From the NCBI RefSeq assembly GCF_016900095.1, contig NZ_JACJJP010000010.1, positions 34,962 to 98,961 on the forward strand: a stretch of DNA of 64,000 bases. Direction: 5' to 3'. Source of the stretch: Gemmiger formicilis. Lineage in GTDB: Bacteria > Bacillota > Clostridia > Oscillospirales > Ruminococcaceae. Both the position numbers and the translations under genes were made by a program. Numbering within the stretch: the stretch's first letter is position 1; each line of letters begins with the position of its first letter. Shown here one piece after another: positions 33,088-42,070 of the stretch. The notes beneath the pieces were generated by a model, which made no database searches, was not told the origin of the DNA, and saw only the letters and a program-made list of their open reading frames with translations.

Positions 33088-33116
33088 AGTATACCGCGGG
33101 TCGTGCCGGATTTCCA
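33088..33116 (-). promoter_or_regulatory. Probable promoter of the glycerate kinase gene
   Basis: Minus-strand TGGAAA (33111-33116) and TATACT (33088-33093) have a 17-base spacer. Confidence 0.55.
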
Positions 33117-33125
33117 TATTCGTCT

Positions 33126-33154
33126 TTGCCAAAGGTGCGGCCCCGTGGTATGAT
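33126..33154 (+). promoter_or_regulatory. Promoter of the sulfatase gene
   Basis: TTGCCA (33126-33131) and TATGAT (33149-33154) have a 17-base spacer, about 40 bases before the ATG. Confidence 0.65.
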
Positions 33155-33193
33155 GGTCTTACAAAACAACCTGCCGGAAAGGGGGCCTGCTTG

Positions 33194-34711
33194 ATGGCTA
33201 AAGTGGTTTTTCTGATGACCGACACCCAGCGGTACGACATGGTCAACGCCAATGTTTCCACCGGTCTGCATACCCCCAGCCTGGATCGCCTGGCAGCCCG
33301 GGGTATGCGGTTCACACGGGCCTACACCACCCAGCCGGTGTGTCAGCCCGCCCGGTGCGGCCTGTTCACCGGCCTGTATCCCCATTCCTGCAACAGCTGG
33401 ACCAACTCTGCCGCCCTGTCCGCCGATGTGCACACCATCGGCCGGCGTCTGCAGGATCACGGGGTCCGCACCGCTTACGTGGGCAAGTGGCATCTGGATG
33501 GCGGGGACTATTTCGGGCTGGGCCGCTGCCCCGACGGCTGGGATCCGGACTACTGGTACGACATGCGCAATTATCTGGAAGAGCTGACCCCCGAGGAGCG
33601 CCGGGCTTCCCGCCGCAGCGCCACCATGGAAGAAACTTCCGACGTGCCCGCAGAGTTCACCTATGCCTACCGCTGCACCGACCGGGCGATCCGGTTTTTG
33701 CAGCAGCACGGACAGGAGGACCATTTCCTGCTGTGTGTTTCCTACGACGAACCCCATGGCCCCCATCTCTGTCCGCGGCAATACTGGGAACCGTACCGGG
33801 CCTTTGATTTTCCCCTGCCCTCCAACGTGACCGACACGCTGGAAGATAAGCCCGATTACCAGAAAGTCTGGGCCGGGGACCGTCTGCTTCAGGACCGCAG
33901 CGCGGTGCGGGTGCGCCTGCCCTACTATTTCGGATGCAACTCCTTTGTGGATGCCCAGATCGGCCGGGTGCTGGACGCCGTGGAAACCTACGCCGGGCCG
34001 GATGTGACGGTGATTTACACCTCCGACCACGGGGACATGCTGCAATCCCACTGTCTGATGAGCAAGGGCCCCGCCGCCTACGATGAGATCACCCGCATTC
34101 CCTTCTTTGTCAAGGGACCGGGCATCGCCCCCGGGTCGGTGAGCCGGGCGCCGGTCTCCCACATTGACCTGTGCCCCACCCTGTATGACCTCTTCGGGCT
34201 GGAACCGGCACCGGTGTTTGCGGGCCACAGCCTGCTGCCCCAACTGCGCGGGGAGACCGAGCGGGTGAACGAGTTTGTGTTTTTCGAGTTCGGCCGCTAC
34301 GAGGTAGACCATGACGGGTTCGGCGGATTTCAGCCCCTGCGGGCGGCATTTGACGGGCGGTACAAGCTGAGCCTGAATCTGCTGTCCCAGGATGAATTTT
34401 ACGACCTGGCACAGGACCCCGGAGAGACGGTAAACCGGATCCATGACCCGGCCTGCTATGAGCAGATCTGCCGGCTGCACGATGCCATTCTGGAAAACAT
34501 GAACCGCACGCGGGACCCTTTCCGGGGGTATTACTGGCACTGCCGCCCCTGGCGCAAGGATGCCCCTCGCCCCACCTGGGACTACACCGGGTACACCCGG
34601 CAGTCGGAAAACGACTACGAAGCCCGGCAGCTGGACTACGCCACCGGTCTGCCCATGGAACACGCATGCCGGAAAAAAGAAGCGCCGCCCTCTTCCCAAA
34701 GAATGCCATGA
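33194..34711 (+). CDS. Type I (formylglycine) sulfatase, cytoplasmic
   Basis: A 505-residue sulfatase. The maturation motif CQPAR begins at Cys50, which must be oxidised to formylglycine. Metal ligands are seen in MTDTQ (Asp10) and YTSDHGDML, and VGKWHLDGGDY is the conserved Lys/His segment. There is no signal peptide, so it would act on imported sulfated sugars. Since Firmicutes are anaerobes, an anaerobic maturase (anSME) is needed; none is in the window. ATG 33194 follows GGGGG; the longer frame upstream crosses the promoter. Target could be a sulfated hexose or hexosamine from mucin or algal glycan; this is not resolvable by eye. Confidence 0.92.
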   Translation: MAKVVFLMTDTQRYDMVNANVSTGLHTPSLDRLAARGMRFTRAYTTQPVCQPARCGLFTGLYPHSCNSWTNSAALSADVHTIGRRLQDHGVRTAYVGKWHLDGGDYFGLGRCPDGWDPDYWYDMRNYLEELTPEERRASRRSATMEETSDVPAEFTYAYRCTDRAIRFLQQHGQEDHFLLCVSYDEPHGPHLCPRQYWEPYRAFDFPLPSNVTDTLEDKPDYQKVWAGDRLLQDRSAVRVRLPYYFGCNSFVDAQIGRVLDAVETYAGPDVTVIYTSDHGDMLQSHCLMSKGPAAYDEITRIPFFVKGPGIAPGSVSRAPVSHIDLCPTLYDLFGLEPAPVFAGHSLLPQLRGETERVNEFVFFEFGRYEVDHDGFGGFQPLRAAFDGRYKLSLNLLSQDEFYDLAQDPGETVNRIHDPACYEQICRLHDAILENMNRTRDPFRGYYWHCRPWRKDAPRPTWDYTGYTRQSENDYEARQLDYATGLPMEHACRKKEAPPSSQRMP

Positions 34712-34776
34712 CTGTGCGCGGCGCGCTCTACATGGAAAGCTTCCGCGCAGTTTTCCTCTTTCTGATGCCCGTATGC

Positions 34777-34824
34777 AAAAAGGACGATCCTGTGTCTTTT
34801 GGACAGGATCGTCCTTTTCTGTTT
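34777..34824. terminator. Bidirectional terminator between sulfatase and HAD genes
   Basis: Sixteen-base perfect arms (34778-34793, 34803-34818) are bordered by A and T runs, between convergent genes. Confidence 0.92.
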
Positions 34825-34847
34825 TTGCCGTCCGGTGTTTTCGGCGG

Positions 34848-35687
34848 CTATTGTTGCAGATTTTGTTCGAACTGTTGTCCTTTCGTTTCCACATACGGAG
34901 CAAAGTCATCTTGGCGGAAACGCTCCAGACCTTCTGACGCCAGTTCGCGCCAGCTTTCGGCTTCGTGGAGCACCAGAATGGGATAAAACCACACCCCGTT
35001 CTTCTCGGCGGCGGTCTTGTCCCCGGGGGCGTCCCCCACCATCACCACATGGTCGGGGGCGTAACCCTTGCCCAGCAGGGCGGCAATGCAATCCGCCTTG
35101 CTGCCGGTGTCCTGGCAGCAGACCACATCCACCTTGTCCAGCAGGCCGCAGCGGGCCCATTCCTCCTCCACCGCCTCCCGGTTGGCGCTGGACACCACCG
35201 CCACATCCGCCACGGCGTGGGCGGCCTCCAGGCCTTCGGCGGCGCCGGGGAAGGGGTTCTTCTCGCTCTCGGGCAGGGCGTTGATGGCGGCGTTCACCTT
35301 CTGGGACCAGGACAGGGCCTTGGCCAGGCAGGGGCCCTTGGCGGTGGCCGCCGCCTGCTCCACCGCCCGGTTGCTCAGTTCCGGCGCGGATTGTACCCAT
35401 TCGGTCAGCTCCTCCACTCCTTCGATGGGGCAATAGGTGCGGTTGATCTCGGTCAGGGCCATGGCCAGGCCCTTGAACCGGTTGACACCCCGGGTCATGG
35501 AATAGAGGTTGATCTCGTTCCAGCGTTCCAGAATGGGCTTTTCCCATTTCTGCAGGTTCCATTCCTCCACCATGCAGGGTCCGAAACACCGGAAATGCTT
35601 GATGTCCATGGTGTCCATGGCGCAGCCGTCGCTGTCCACGCAGACCAGCCAGGCCTTGGCGGGGGTAAAGTGCTGCAAGTCTTTCAT
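34848..35687 (-). CDS. HAD-superfamily hydrolase
   Basis: A 279-residue HAD phosphatase. Motif I is VDSDG with Asp18 and Asp20; motif II is VVSSANREAV; the lysine of motif III lies in TGSKADCI; motif IV is MVGDAPGD. A large helical cap sits between motifs I and II. There is no substrate signature. ATG 35687 is chosen because AAGGAT precedes it and it then starts 14 bases after the GH3 stop. It is the last gene of the esterase-GH2-GH3-pgmB-GH3 operon and could dephosphorylate a sugar phosphate made there. Confidence 0.85.
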   Translation of the reverse strand: MKDLQHFTPAKAWLVCVDSDGCAMDTMDIKHFRCFGPCMVEEWNLQKWEKPILERWNEINLYSMTRGVNRFKGLAMALTEINRTYCPIEGVEELTEWVQSAPELSNRAVEQAAATAKGPCLAKALSWSQKVNAAINALPESEKNPFPGAAEGLEAAHAVADVAVVSSANREAVEEEWARCGLLDKVDVVCCQDTGSKADCIAALLGKGYAPDHVVMVGDAPGDKTAAEKNGVWFYPILVLHEAESWRELASEGLERFRQDDFAPYVETKGQQFEQNLQQ

Positions 35688-35701
35688 AGATATCCTTCTC
35701 C

Positions 35702-37444
35702 TCACAGTCGGGTGTCCCAGCGGCCGCAGAACACGCTTTCGTCGGCCTGCCCCAGGAACGGGCTCTGCCCGGTGAGCTTGGCGATGGCGGCCCGGATGTG
35801 GGTGCGGTTGGGGGCATAGGCGTTGATGAAGGTGTGGATCTGGGGTAGGTCAATGAGGTGGTTGGTGTAGTTCAGGCTCATGGCCACGGTGGGCACCTCC
35901 TCATTGTACCAGGGCAGTTCCATGCTGTGGTTGCAGCTCCAGCGCACCCGCACTTCGTTTTCCTGGGCGTAGCCCTTGATGTTCAGCACCAGCAGAGCCC
36001 AGTCGTGGGTATCGATAAAGCTCTGACGGCTTTCGTGGCTGAGCATTTTGACAAAGTTCATGGGGGAAACACCGTTTTTCACTTCCAGGTCGTAGAAGTT
36101 GGGGCACAGGTCCACCGTAAAGCCGGCCCGCTCCAGTTCCTCCACCAGCACCTGCTTCACCGGGTCGCCCTTGTATCCCTTGGAATTGGGGGTGGTGCCC
36201 ACATACACCAGGAACACCCGCTTCCTGGCCTGGGGGTTGATGGGCAGGTTGGCGCGGGTATCCTTGACCAGGGTGATGCAGCTGTCCGCCGCCTGGGCGG
36301 TATAAGCCTTGTGCTCCGCACAGCCGATGCAGTCCAGGGCACTCTCTTCCGGCATGCGCCGCTCGTTGAGGTGCAGCTTGGCCTTGAGGCCCAGGATGCG
36401 GTGCAGGGCGTCGGACAGGCGCTCCTCGGTCAGTTCGCCCCGGTCGTAGGCGGCCCGCACATAGGAGATGTCCTCCTCGATGTCGTTGGCGAACAGGAAC
36501 ATATCACAGCCCGCGATGATGGCCCCGGGCACCGCCTGGCTCCGCTTGACCCGGGCGGTCATGCCCACCATGTGGGACGCATCGGTGACGATGAGGCCGT
36601 TAAAGCCCAGTTCCCCCCGCAGCAGGTCGGTGAGCAGTTCGGGAGCCAGGGTGGCGGGCATGATATCCTTGTCCTGGATGCCGGGGCGCAGCTTGCGGCT
36701 CATTTCCGGCAGGGCAATGTGGCCCACCATCACCGCGTCCACACCGTCCCCGATCAGGGTACGGTAGACCTTGCCGAAGCTGGCTTCCCAGTCCTCCACG
36801 CTCAGGTTGTTCACCCCCATGACCAGGTGCTGGTCCAGCTCCTCCACACCGTCGCCGGGGAAATGTTTGATGGTGCAGGCCATGTTGGGGTTGGCTTCCT
36901 TGATGCCCTTGATGTAGGCCCGGGCGTTGGCGATGACCTTGTCCGGGTCGGAGCCGAAGCTGCGGGTGTTCACGATGGTGTTGCGCCAGTTCTTGTACAC
37001 ATCCACCACAGGGTTGAACATCCAGTTGGCCCCCACGGCGCTGGCCTCCCGCCCGGCCACCAGGCCCAGGTGATAGGCGTTGTCGGTGCCCTGACCGGCA
37101 CCGCATTCCGCCGCCGTGGCCACAAAAGTGCCTTCCGGCGCGGCGCCGTTGCCGCCGTCGTCACAGTTGGCGGCAATGAGCAGCGGCAGCTTGCTGTTCT
37201 TCTGGAAGGTGGACAGCTGCTTGTAGATGGCTGCCTTGTCGCCGCCGTTCTGCCACCGCAGACCGCCCATGTGGGACTGGGCCAGCATGGCCTGGATCTG
37301 CCCTTCCCCGAAGCCGGGCTGGGCCTGCAGCAGGATGAACAGCTGGCCGATTTTTTCTTCCAGGGTCATGCCGGCGATGGAATCCTCCACCCATGCAATC
37401 TGTTCGTCGGTGAGATAAAAAGGCTTTGCCTTGAGATCGACCAT
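35702..37444 (-). CDS. Glycoside hydrolase family 3 protein, copy 1
   Basis: A 580-residue GH3 enzyme with two domains and no signal peptide. Asp288 in VTDASHM is the nucleophile. The loop KHFPGDGVEELDQH carries Asp204-Gln-His206, equivalent to the Asp-Ser-His dyad of NagZ and of GH3 phosphorylases, instead of relying on a distant glutamate. The C-terminal domain (LVKDTRANLPI, DLPQIHTFINAY) is closely shared with copy 2, so they are tandem paralogues. Substrate may be a beta-N-acetylglucosaminide or beta-glucoside, by hydrolysis or phosphorolysis. ATG 37444 follows GGAGG. It is separated from beta-phosphoglucomutase by 36 bases. Confidence 0.88.
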   Translation of the reverse strand: MVDLKAKPFYLTDEQIAWVEDSIAGMTLEEKIGQLFILLQAQPGFGEGQIQAMLAQSHMGGLRWQNGGDKAAIYKQLSTFQKNSKLPLLIAANCDDGGNGAAPEGTFVATAAECGAGQGTDNAYHLGLVAGREASAVGANWMFNPVVDVYKNWRNTIVNTRSFGSDPDKVIANARAYIKGIKEANPNMACTIKHFPGDGVEELDQHLVMGVNNLSVEDWEASFGKVYRTLIGDGVDAVMVGHIALPEMSRKLRPGIQDKDIMPATLAPELLTDLLRGELGFNGLIVTDASHMVGMTARVKRSQAVPGAIIAGCDMFLFANDIEEDISYVRAAYDRGELTEERLSDALHRILGLKAKLHLNERRMPEESALDCIGCAEHKAYTAQAADSCITLVKDTRANLPINPQARKRVFLVYVGTTPNSKGYKGDPVKQVLVEELERAGFTVDLCPNFYDLEVKNGVSPMNFVKMLSHESRQSFIDTHDWALLVLNIKGYAQENEVRVRWSCNHSMELPWYNEEVPTVAMSLNYTNHLIDLPQIHTFINAYAPNRTHIRAAIAKLTGQSPFLGQADESVFCGRWDTRL

Positions 37445-37480
37445 AACAACCTCCTTTGTCATATCCTACGGTTTGTGTGT

Positions 37481-38125
37481 TTATCCGATTTCGGTCACCT
37501 GAAGCAGTTCCCGGAACGTTTTCAGGTTGTAATCTCCGGCCCCGTGGTCAGCGGCATCCCCCACGCAGGCCACCGCAAATCCGCCCGCATGGCCAGCCTG
37601 CGCCCCGGACAGGGCGTCCTCCACCACCAGGCAATCCGCCGGAGAAAGCTGCAGCATCCCGGCCGCCTTGAGAAAGACTTCCGGGTCCGGCTTGGAACGG
37701 GTGATGTTGTTGCCGTCGCTGACGGCGTCGAACCAGTTGTCCAGCCCGATGCTCCCCAGGATCAGCGGGGTGTTTTTGCTGGAAGAACCGATGGCCAGCC
37801 GCAGCCCGGCCGCCCGCAGGCGTTCCAGTGTTTCGCGGACTTCGTCGCTCAGGTCCCGGGGCGACATCTGGGCCAGCAGGGTGCGGTAGAGCTCGTTTTT
37901 CTCGGCAGCCATGGCCTGCTTTTCCGCTTCGCTGTACGCAACCGGGAATTTTTCCAGAATGATTTCCAGGCTTTCCATGCGGGAAACGCCCCGCAGCCGG
38001 TTGTTCACCGTGCGGTCAAAGGGCACCCCGATGCGGTCGGCCAGCTGTTTCCAGGCACGGTAATGGTATTCATCGGTGGAACAGATGACCCCGTCCAGAT
38101 CAAAGATTATGCCTTTGTATTTCAT
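37481..38125 (-). CDS. pgmB: Beta-phosphoglucomutase-type HAD phosphomutase
   Basis: A 214-residue HAD protein. Motif I is FDLDGVICSTDEYHYRAW with nucleophile Asp9 and Asp11, and the cap loop has RGVSRMESL, the substrate signature of beta-phosphoglucomutase. Motif II is AIGSSSKNTP, the motif III Lys lies in RSKPDPEVFL, and motif IV is VVEDALSG. It converts beta-glucose-1-phosphate to glucose-6-phosphate, usually after an inverting maltose or trehalose phosphorylase. No GH65 gene is here; the flanking genes are two GH3 enzymes, so a GH3-derived beta-sugar-1-phosphate is the interesting alternative. ATG 38125 follows AAAGGAG; the extended frame is rejected. Confidence 0.9.
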   Translation of the reverse strand: MKYKGIIFDLDGVICSTDEYHYRAWKQLADRIGVPFDRTVNNRLRGVSRMESLEIILEKFPVAYSEAEKQAMAAEKNELYRTLLAQMSPRDLSDEVRETLERLRAAGLRLAIGSSSKNTPLILGSIGLDNWFDAVSDGNNITRSKPDPEVFLKAAGMLQLSPADCLVVEDALSGAQAGHAGGFAVACVGDAADHGAGDYNLKTFRELLQVTEIG

Positions 38126-38150
38126 TGTGCCATACTCCTTTCCCACGGTC

Positions 38151-39836
38151 TCAATATTGCAGATATTCCTTGCCGCAGAAGGGATCGATGGGACTCTTGC
38201 CCGTAAAGGCGGAGCGGCCCAGCAGTTTGTCGGCACAGGCCCGGATTATGGCATCGTGGTTGGAATAGCAGTTGATGTAGGTCTGGATCTGAGGCACATC
38301 CACCAGGGCATAGGGGTTGGCCATACTCACATACACCACCGGCACTTCGGCGGTGAACCAAGGGCAATTGTTGCCGTTGCCCCAGAAGGTGAACCACTGG
38401 TACCGGTTGGTCACCTGGTTGGAGGCGTTCTCCATGTTGCCGATATAGAGAACCATGTCGTACTGGTCATGGAAGGTTTTCACATCAAAGCGGGCGGTCT
38501 CAAAGGTTTCCTTTTCATAGGGAATCACGGTGAAGCCCGCTTCGGTGAGGCAGTGGGTCCAGGTATCCCGCACCCGGGGGGTGGAAGGATAGTCCCCCAG
38601 CACTTCCAGCAGCACCCGGGGCGTCTTTTCAGCGGAAAGGGGGAGATAGCCGGCCGTATCCTTGACCAGAGTCACCGCCTTATCGGCGCATTCCTCCGCC
38701 CAGGTCCTGTGCAGCGAGCTTTGCAGTACCGCCAGGTCCTTTTCCGGGGGGACAATCTCGGTGGGCGCCAGCTTGTGCAGGCCCAGGGCCGCCTTGGTGG
38801 CCAGAATGCGGGTGACGGCCTCGGTGAGGCGGGCGTCACTGAGGATGCCGCTGCGGTAGCCTTCCAGCATATACTGGTAATCTTCATCCAGGTCCTTGTT
38901 GAACAGGAACATGTCACAGCCGGCCTCGATGGCATAGGGCACCGACCGGTGCCGGGGCATGGCCACGTTGAAACCCACCATGCAGGTGGAGTCGGTGGAG
39001 ATGAGGCCGTTGAAGCCCAGCTTGCCCCGCAGCAGCCCTTGCAGCAGTTCGGGAGAGAGGGTGGCCGGAATCAGCTTTTGGGGGAAATCCGGGTTGAAGT
39101 GTTTCTGATAGGCGGGCTGGGCAATATGCCCCACCATGACGGTGAGGGCACCGGCGTCAATGAGCCCTTTATAGATTTTGCCATAGGTGGCGTCCCAGTC
39201 TTCGCAGGAAAGGTCGTTGACACTGACCAGGATGTGCTGGTCCACCTCGTCACAGCCGTCGCCGGGGAAATGTTTGATGGACACCGCCAGGTTTTCCTCC
39301 CGGGCGGCGCGCAGATATTCCTTGCCGCAGGCCAGCACCATATCCGGGTCGTTGCCGTAGGTACGCACGTTGGTGATGGGGTTGCGCCAGTTGCGGTCAA
39401 TGTCCACCACCGGGGCAAAGGCCCAGTTGCAGCCCACGGCCTTGCCCTCGGCACAGCTGATCTTGCCCAGCCGGTATGCCTGAGCAGGGTCGCCGGTGGC
39501 TGCCACCTGCATCTGCTTGCCGAACGCCGTGCCGTCGGTGGCAATGCCGTCCCCGCCCGCTTCCAGGTTGGCCGCAATGAGCAGCGGAATCTTGCTGTGT
39601 TCCTGCAGCCAGCGATGGCAGGCCTGCATCTCCTTGCCTTCCCCGCTGCGGTACATGATGCCGCCGATGTGATGGTCCAGCATGACATGCTGCAGGTAGC
39701 CGGGGTCGGCGGAATAGCCGATGGGCACAAACAACTGGCCGATCTTCTCTTCCGTGGTCATGCCCGCCAGGGTCCTTTCCACCCAGGCAACGGCTTCATC
39801 ATCCAGAAAAAAGGGCTTTGCGCGCAGATCGATCAT
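38151..39836 (-). CDS. Glycoside hydrolase family 3 protein, copy 2
   Basis: A 561-residue paralogue of the GH3 two genes downstream, with the same opening (MIDLRAKPFFLDDEAVAWVE against MVDLKAKPFYLTDEQIAWVE). Asp282 in STDSTCMVG is the nucleophile, and KHFPGDGCDEVDQH gives Asp199-Gln-His201. The C-terminal domain ends LVDVPQIQTYINCYS. It is cytoplasmic. The N-terminal substrate loop (IGYSADPGYLQ against LLQAQPGFGEG) differs between the copies, suggesting divided specificity. ATG 39836 follows AAGGAGG. It lies 23 bases behind GH2 and 25 bases before pgmB. Confidence 0.88.
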   Translation of the reverse strand: MIDLRAKPFFLDDEAVAWVERTLAGMTTEEKIGQLFVPIGYSADPGYLQHVMLDHHIGGIMYRSGEGKEMQACHRWLQEHSKIPLLIAANLEAGGDGIATDGTAFGKQMQVAATGDPAQAYRLGKISCAEGKAVGCNWAFAPVVDIDRNWRNPITNVRTYGNDPDMVLACGKEYLRAAREENLAVSIKHFPGDGCDEVDQHILVSVNDLSCEDWDATYGKIYKGLIDAGALTVMVGHIAQPAYQKHFNPDFPQKLIPATLSPELLQGLLRGKLGFNGLISTDSTCMVGFNVAMPRHRSVPYAIEAGCDMFLFNKDLDEDYQYMLEGYRSGILSDARLTEAVTRILATKAALGLHKLAPTEIVPPEKDLAVLQSSLHRTWAEECADKAVTLVKDTAGYLPLSAEKTPRVLLEVLGDYPSTPRVRDTWTHCLTEAGFTVIPYEKETFETARFDVKTFHDQYDMVLYIGNMENASNQVTNRYQWFTFWGNGNNCPWFTAEVPVVYVSMANPYALVDVPQIQTYINCYSNHDAIIRACADKLLGRSAFTGKSPIDPFCGKEYLQY

Positions 39837-39859
39837 AGATTGTTTTCCTCCTTTCTTGT

Positions 39860-42070
39860 TCACACCTTGGGAATGGCGGTCAGGGCCAGGTTCAGAGCCT
39901 TGATGTCCTCCTCGGCCACATCTGGCTTTTCGTGGCGGATAACCTGTTCCAGGGTGAAGGTATCGGGCGCTTCGTGCATCAGCTTGCCGATGACCGGCTG
40001 CAGGGTGTCCACGGTGGCCGCCGCCTTCGGGTTGGCCAGCAGGGTGGAAAGACGGTCCCGCAGAGAGTAGGCATCTTCCGGGAAGAGGCGGGCTTCCTCG
40101 GCCTCATCCACAAACCAGTTTCGCACGTTCAGACCCGGGTCCTGGTCCACGTACACATAAGCGGCATCCGGCTCCGCCACCCGGCAGAACACCGCGCTGT
40201 CGGTGCAGGCGCCGGCCTGGGCGGTGACCCGATTTTCCCCGTTCTGCAGGGGCACACTGGCGAAGCAGGCGCTGCCGTTTTCCACCGGAGCCATGCGGCT
40301 TTCGCCGTTTACCGTCAGGGTCACCTGGGGCTGGTTGGAATACACCTTCACCGTCATGGTCTCGGCCGCCCGGTTCACATACCGCCGCTGGGCAATGTGG
40401 ACAAAGGGGTCCTCCGACCACAAGGCCTTGTAGTAATAGAAAGCATCCTTGCGGGTCTTGCGGTCAAAGGTGACCAGGCCCTTGATGTTCCGGGATTTCA
40501 CACCGCCCGCGTTGCGGATGGCAGAGACGAAGTCGAACATATTCCACACAAAGCTGCCCCACACAAAATCCCGCTGGGCCATATAGGGGTAGACGGTCTC
40601 GTGGTACAATGCCTGGAACTCCTCGGTGTAGTCATTGACACGGGGGGTGTCGCTGTGGAAGGCCGGGTTGCAGTCGGCCCCATATTCCGAAATGGCCAGG
40701 GGCATGGCGGGATTGACCCGGTGAAATTCGTCCAGGAACTTGGCGTGGTCGGGCATTTTGCCGTAATACCAGCCGAAATAGACATTGTAGGCGGTGACGT
40801 CGGTGACACGATTGAGGACGCTGTCGCATTCCACCGCATTAAGGTTGGCACTGCTGGTCAGACGGTCGGGATCCAGGCGATGGGCCAGCTCATTCAGACG
40901 GCCCACCCGCTCGGCCATGTACGGTTTATCCCCGAAGATGGCAATCTCATTCTGCAGCCCCCAGAAGAAGATGCTGGGATGGTGCAGGTTCTGCAGAATC
41001 ATTTCGGTCAGCTGATCGGCGGCATTCTGCAAAAGCTCTTCGTTGAGGGTCAGCTTGAGCAGCGGGATCTCGGCCCAGACAGCCAGGCCCCGCTCATCGC
41101 ACAGCTCGTACACCCGCTGGGGGTGGGGATAGTGGGACAGCCGCACCGCGTTGGCGCCCATCTCGGTGATGAGATCGATGTCGGTGCGCCAGTTGTCCTC
41201 CCCGGCAGCGGAAAAGACCCCCGCTGTATCCTGGTGTTTGGCCACACCCCGCAGTTTCAGGTGTTCACCGTTGAGGAAAAATCCCTTGTCCGGGTCCACC
41301 GAATACCGGCGGAAGCCCACCGTGAGAGCAACAGCATCCAGCGTTTCCCCCTGGCGGACCAGCTCGGCGGTCACCTGATACAGCGCCGGGTCCTTCCGGC
41401 CGTTCCACAGCCGGGGGTTGCCCAGTTCCAGGCGGGCGGTGCCTGCCGGGGAAAGGGTCTGCCGCAGCACTTCGGCACCATCCGGATCACACAGGGTATA
41501 GCAAACCTGCACATCGGCGGGCAGGGTGTCTCCGCCGGGGATTTCGGCCGTCAGAACACCCTTGTTCCCTTCCATCCTTGTGCGCAAAAGCACCCCCGAC
41601 GTGCCGTGATAGCACACCGGGAAGTGCACCGCACCGGTGCAGATCAGTTCCACCTTGCGATGGATGCCGCCGAAACTGGCGAAGTCGCCGGACAGAGGGC
41701 TGACCGTCTCCCCCACCTCGTTGTTCACCTGTACGGTGAGCAGGTTGTTGCCGTCGGCGGCCAGGCCGTCGGTCAGTTCCAGGGCAAAGATGGTATAGCC
41801 GCCCCGGTGACCGCCGATTTTCCGGCCATTGAGGTAGACTTCACAGGTTTTGTCCACGCCGTGAAAGCGCACAAATACCTGCTGGCCCTGGGTGGGGGTC
41901 AGGGAGAATTGTTTCTGATAAACCGCGTTGCCACGATAGTAATCATCATCGGTATACCAGGTGTGGGGCAACGTGACAGCTTCGCCCTCCAGGGGCAGAG
42001 CGGGATCGGGCAGAACATCCGGGCATTTGCGGAAACGCCAACCCTCATTCCAATCCGTAACGGTTCTCAT
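39860..42070 (-). CDS. Glycoside hydrolase family 2, beta-galactosidase type
   Basis: A 736-residue GH2 enzyme. The N-terminal jelly-roll (WRFRKCPDVLP, VYLNGRKIGGHRGGYTIF) is followed by an immunoglobulin-like domain and a TIM barrel with acid/base Glu375 (WGLQNEIA) and nucleophile Glu462 (ISEYGAD). A C-terminal Big4-like region, VKVYSNQPQVTLTVNG, and a tail of unknown role complete it. No signal peptide. ATG 42070 overlaps the esterase stop (ATGA) with GGAG upstream. GH2 includes beta-galactosidase, glucuronidase and mannosidase; lack of a strict LacZ pattern means the sugar is provisional. It probably acts with the esterase on an acylated imported oligosaccharide. Confidence 0.9.
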   Translation of the reverse strand: MRTVTDWNEGWRFRKCPDVLPDPALPLEGEAVTLPHTWYTDDDYYRGNAVYQKQFSLTPTQGQQVFVRFHGVDKTCEVYLNGRKIGGHRGGYTIFALELTDGLAADGNNLLTVQVNNEVGETVSPLSGDFASFGGIHRKVELICTGAVHFPVCYHGTSGVLLRTRMEGNKGVLTAEIPGGDTLPADVQVCYTLCDPDGAEVLRQTLSPAGTARLELGNPRLWNGRKDPALYQVTAELVRQGETLDAVALTVGFRRYSVDPDKGFFLNGEHLKLRGVAKHQDTAGVFSAAGEDNWRTDIDLITEMGANAVRLSHYPHPQRVYELCDERGLAVWAEIPLLKLTLNEELLQNAADQLTEMILQNLHHPSIFFWGLQNEIAIFGDKPYMAERVGRLNELAHRLDPDRLTSSANLNAVECDSVLNRVTDVTAYNVYFGWYYGKMPDHAKFLDEFHRVNPAMPLAISEYGADCNPAFHSDTPRVNDYTEEFQALYHETVYPYMAQRDFVWGSFVWNMFDFVSAIRNAGGVKSRNIKGLVTFDRKTRKDAFYYYKALWSEDPFVHIAQRRYVNRAAETMTVKVYSNQPQVTLTVNGESRMAPVENGSACFASVPLQNGENRVTAQAGACTDSAVFCRVAEPDAAYVYVDQDPGLNVRNWFVDEAEEARLFPEDAYSLRDRLSTLLANPKAAATVDTLQPVIGKLMHEAPDTFTLEQVIRHEKPDVAEEDIKALNLALTAIPKV

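Noticed and set aside
37445..37462. Upstream ATG for GH3 copy 1
   Set aside because: GGAGG lies between this codon and ATG 37444, so the later start is used; the paralogue also begins with the equivalent Met-(Val/Ile)-Asp-Leu.
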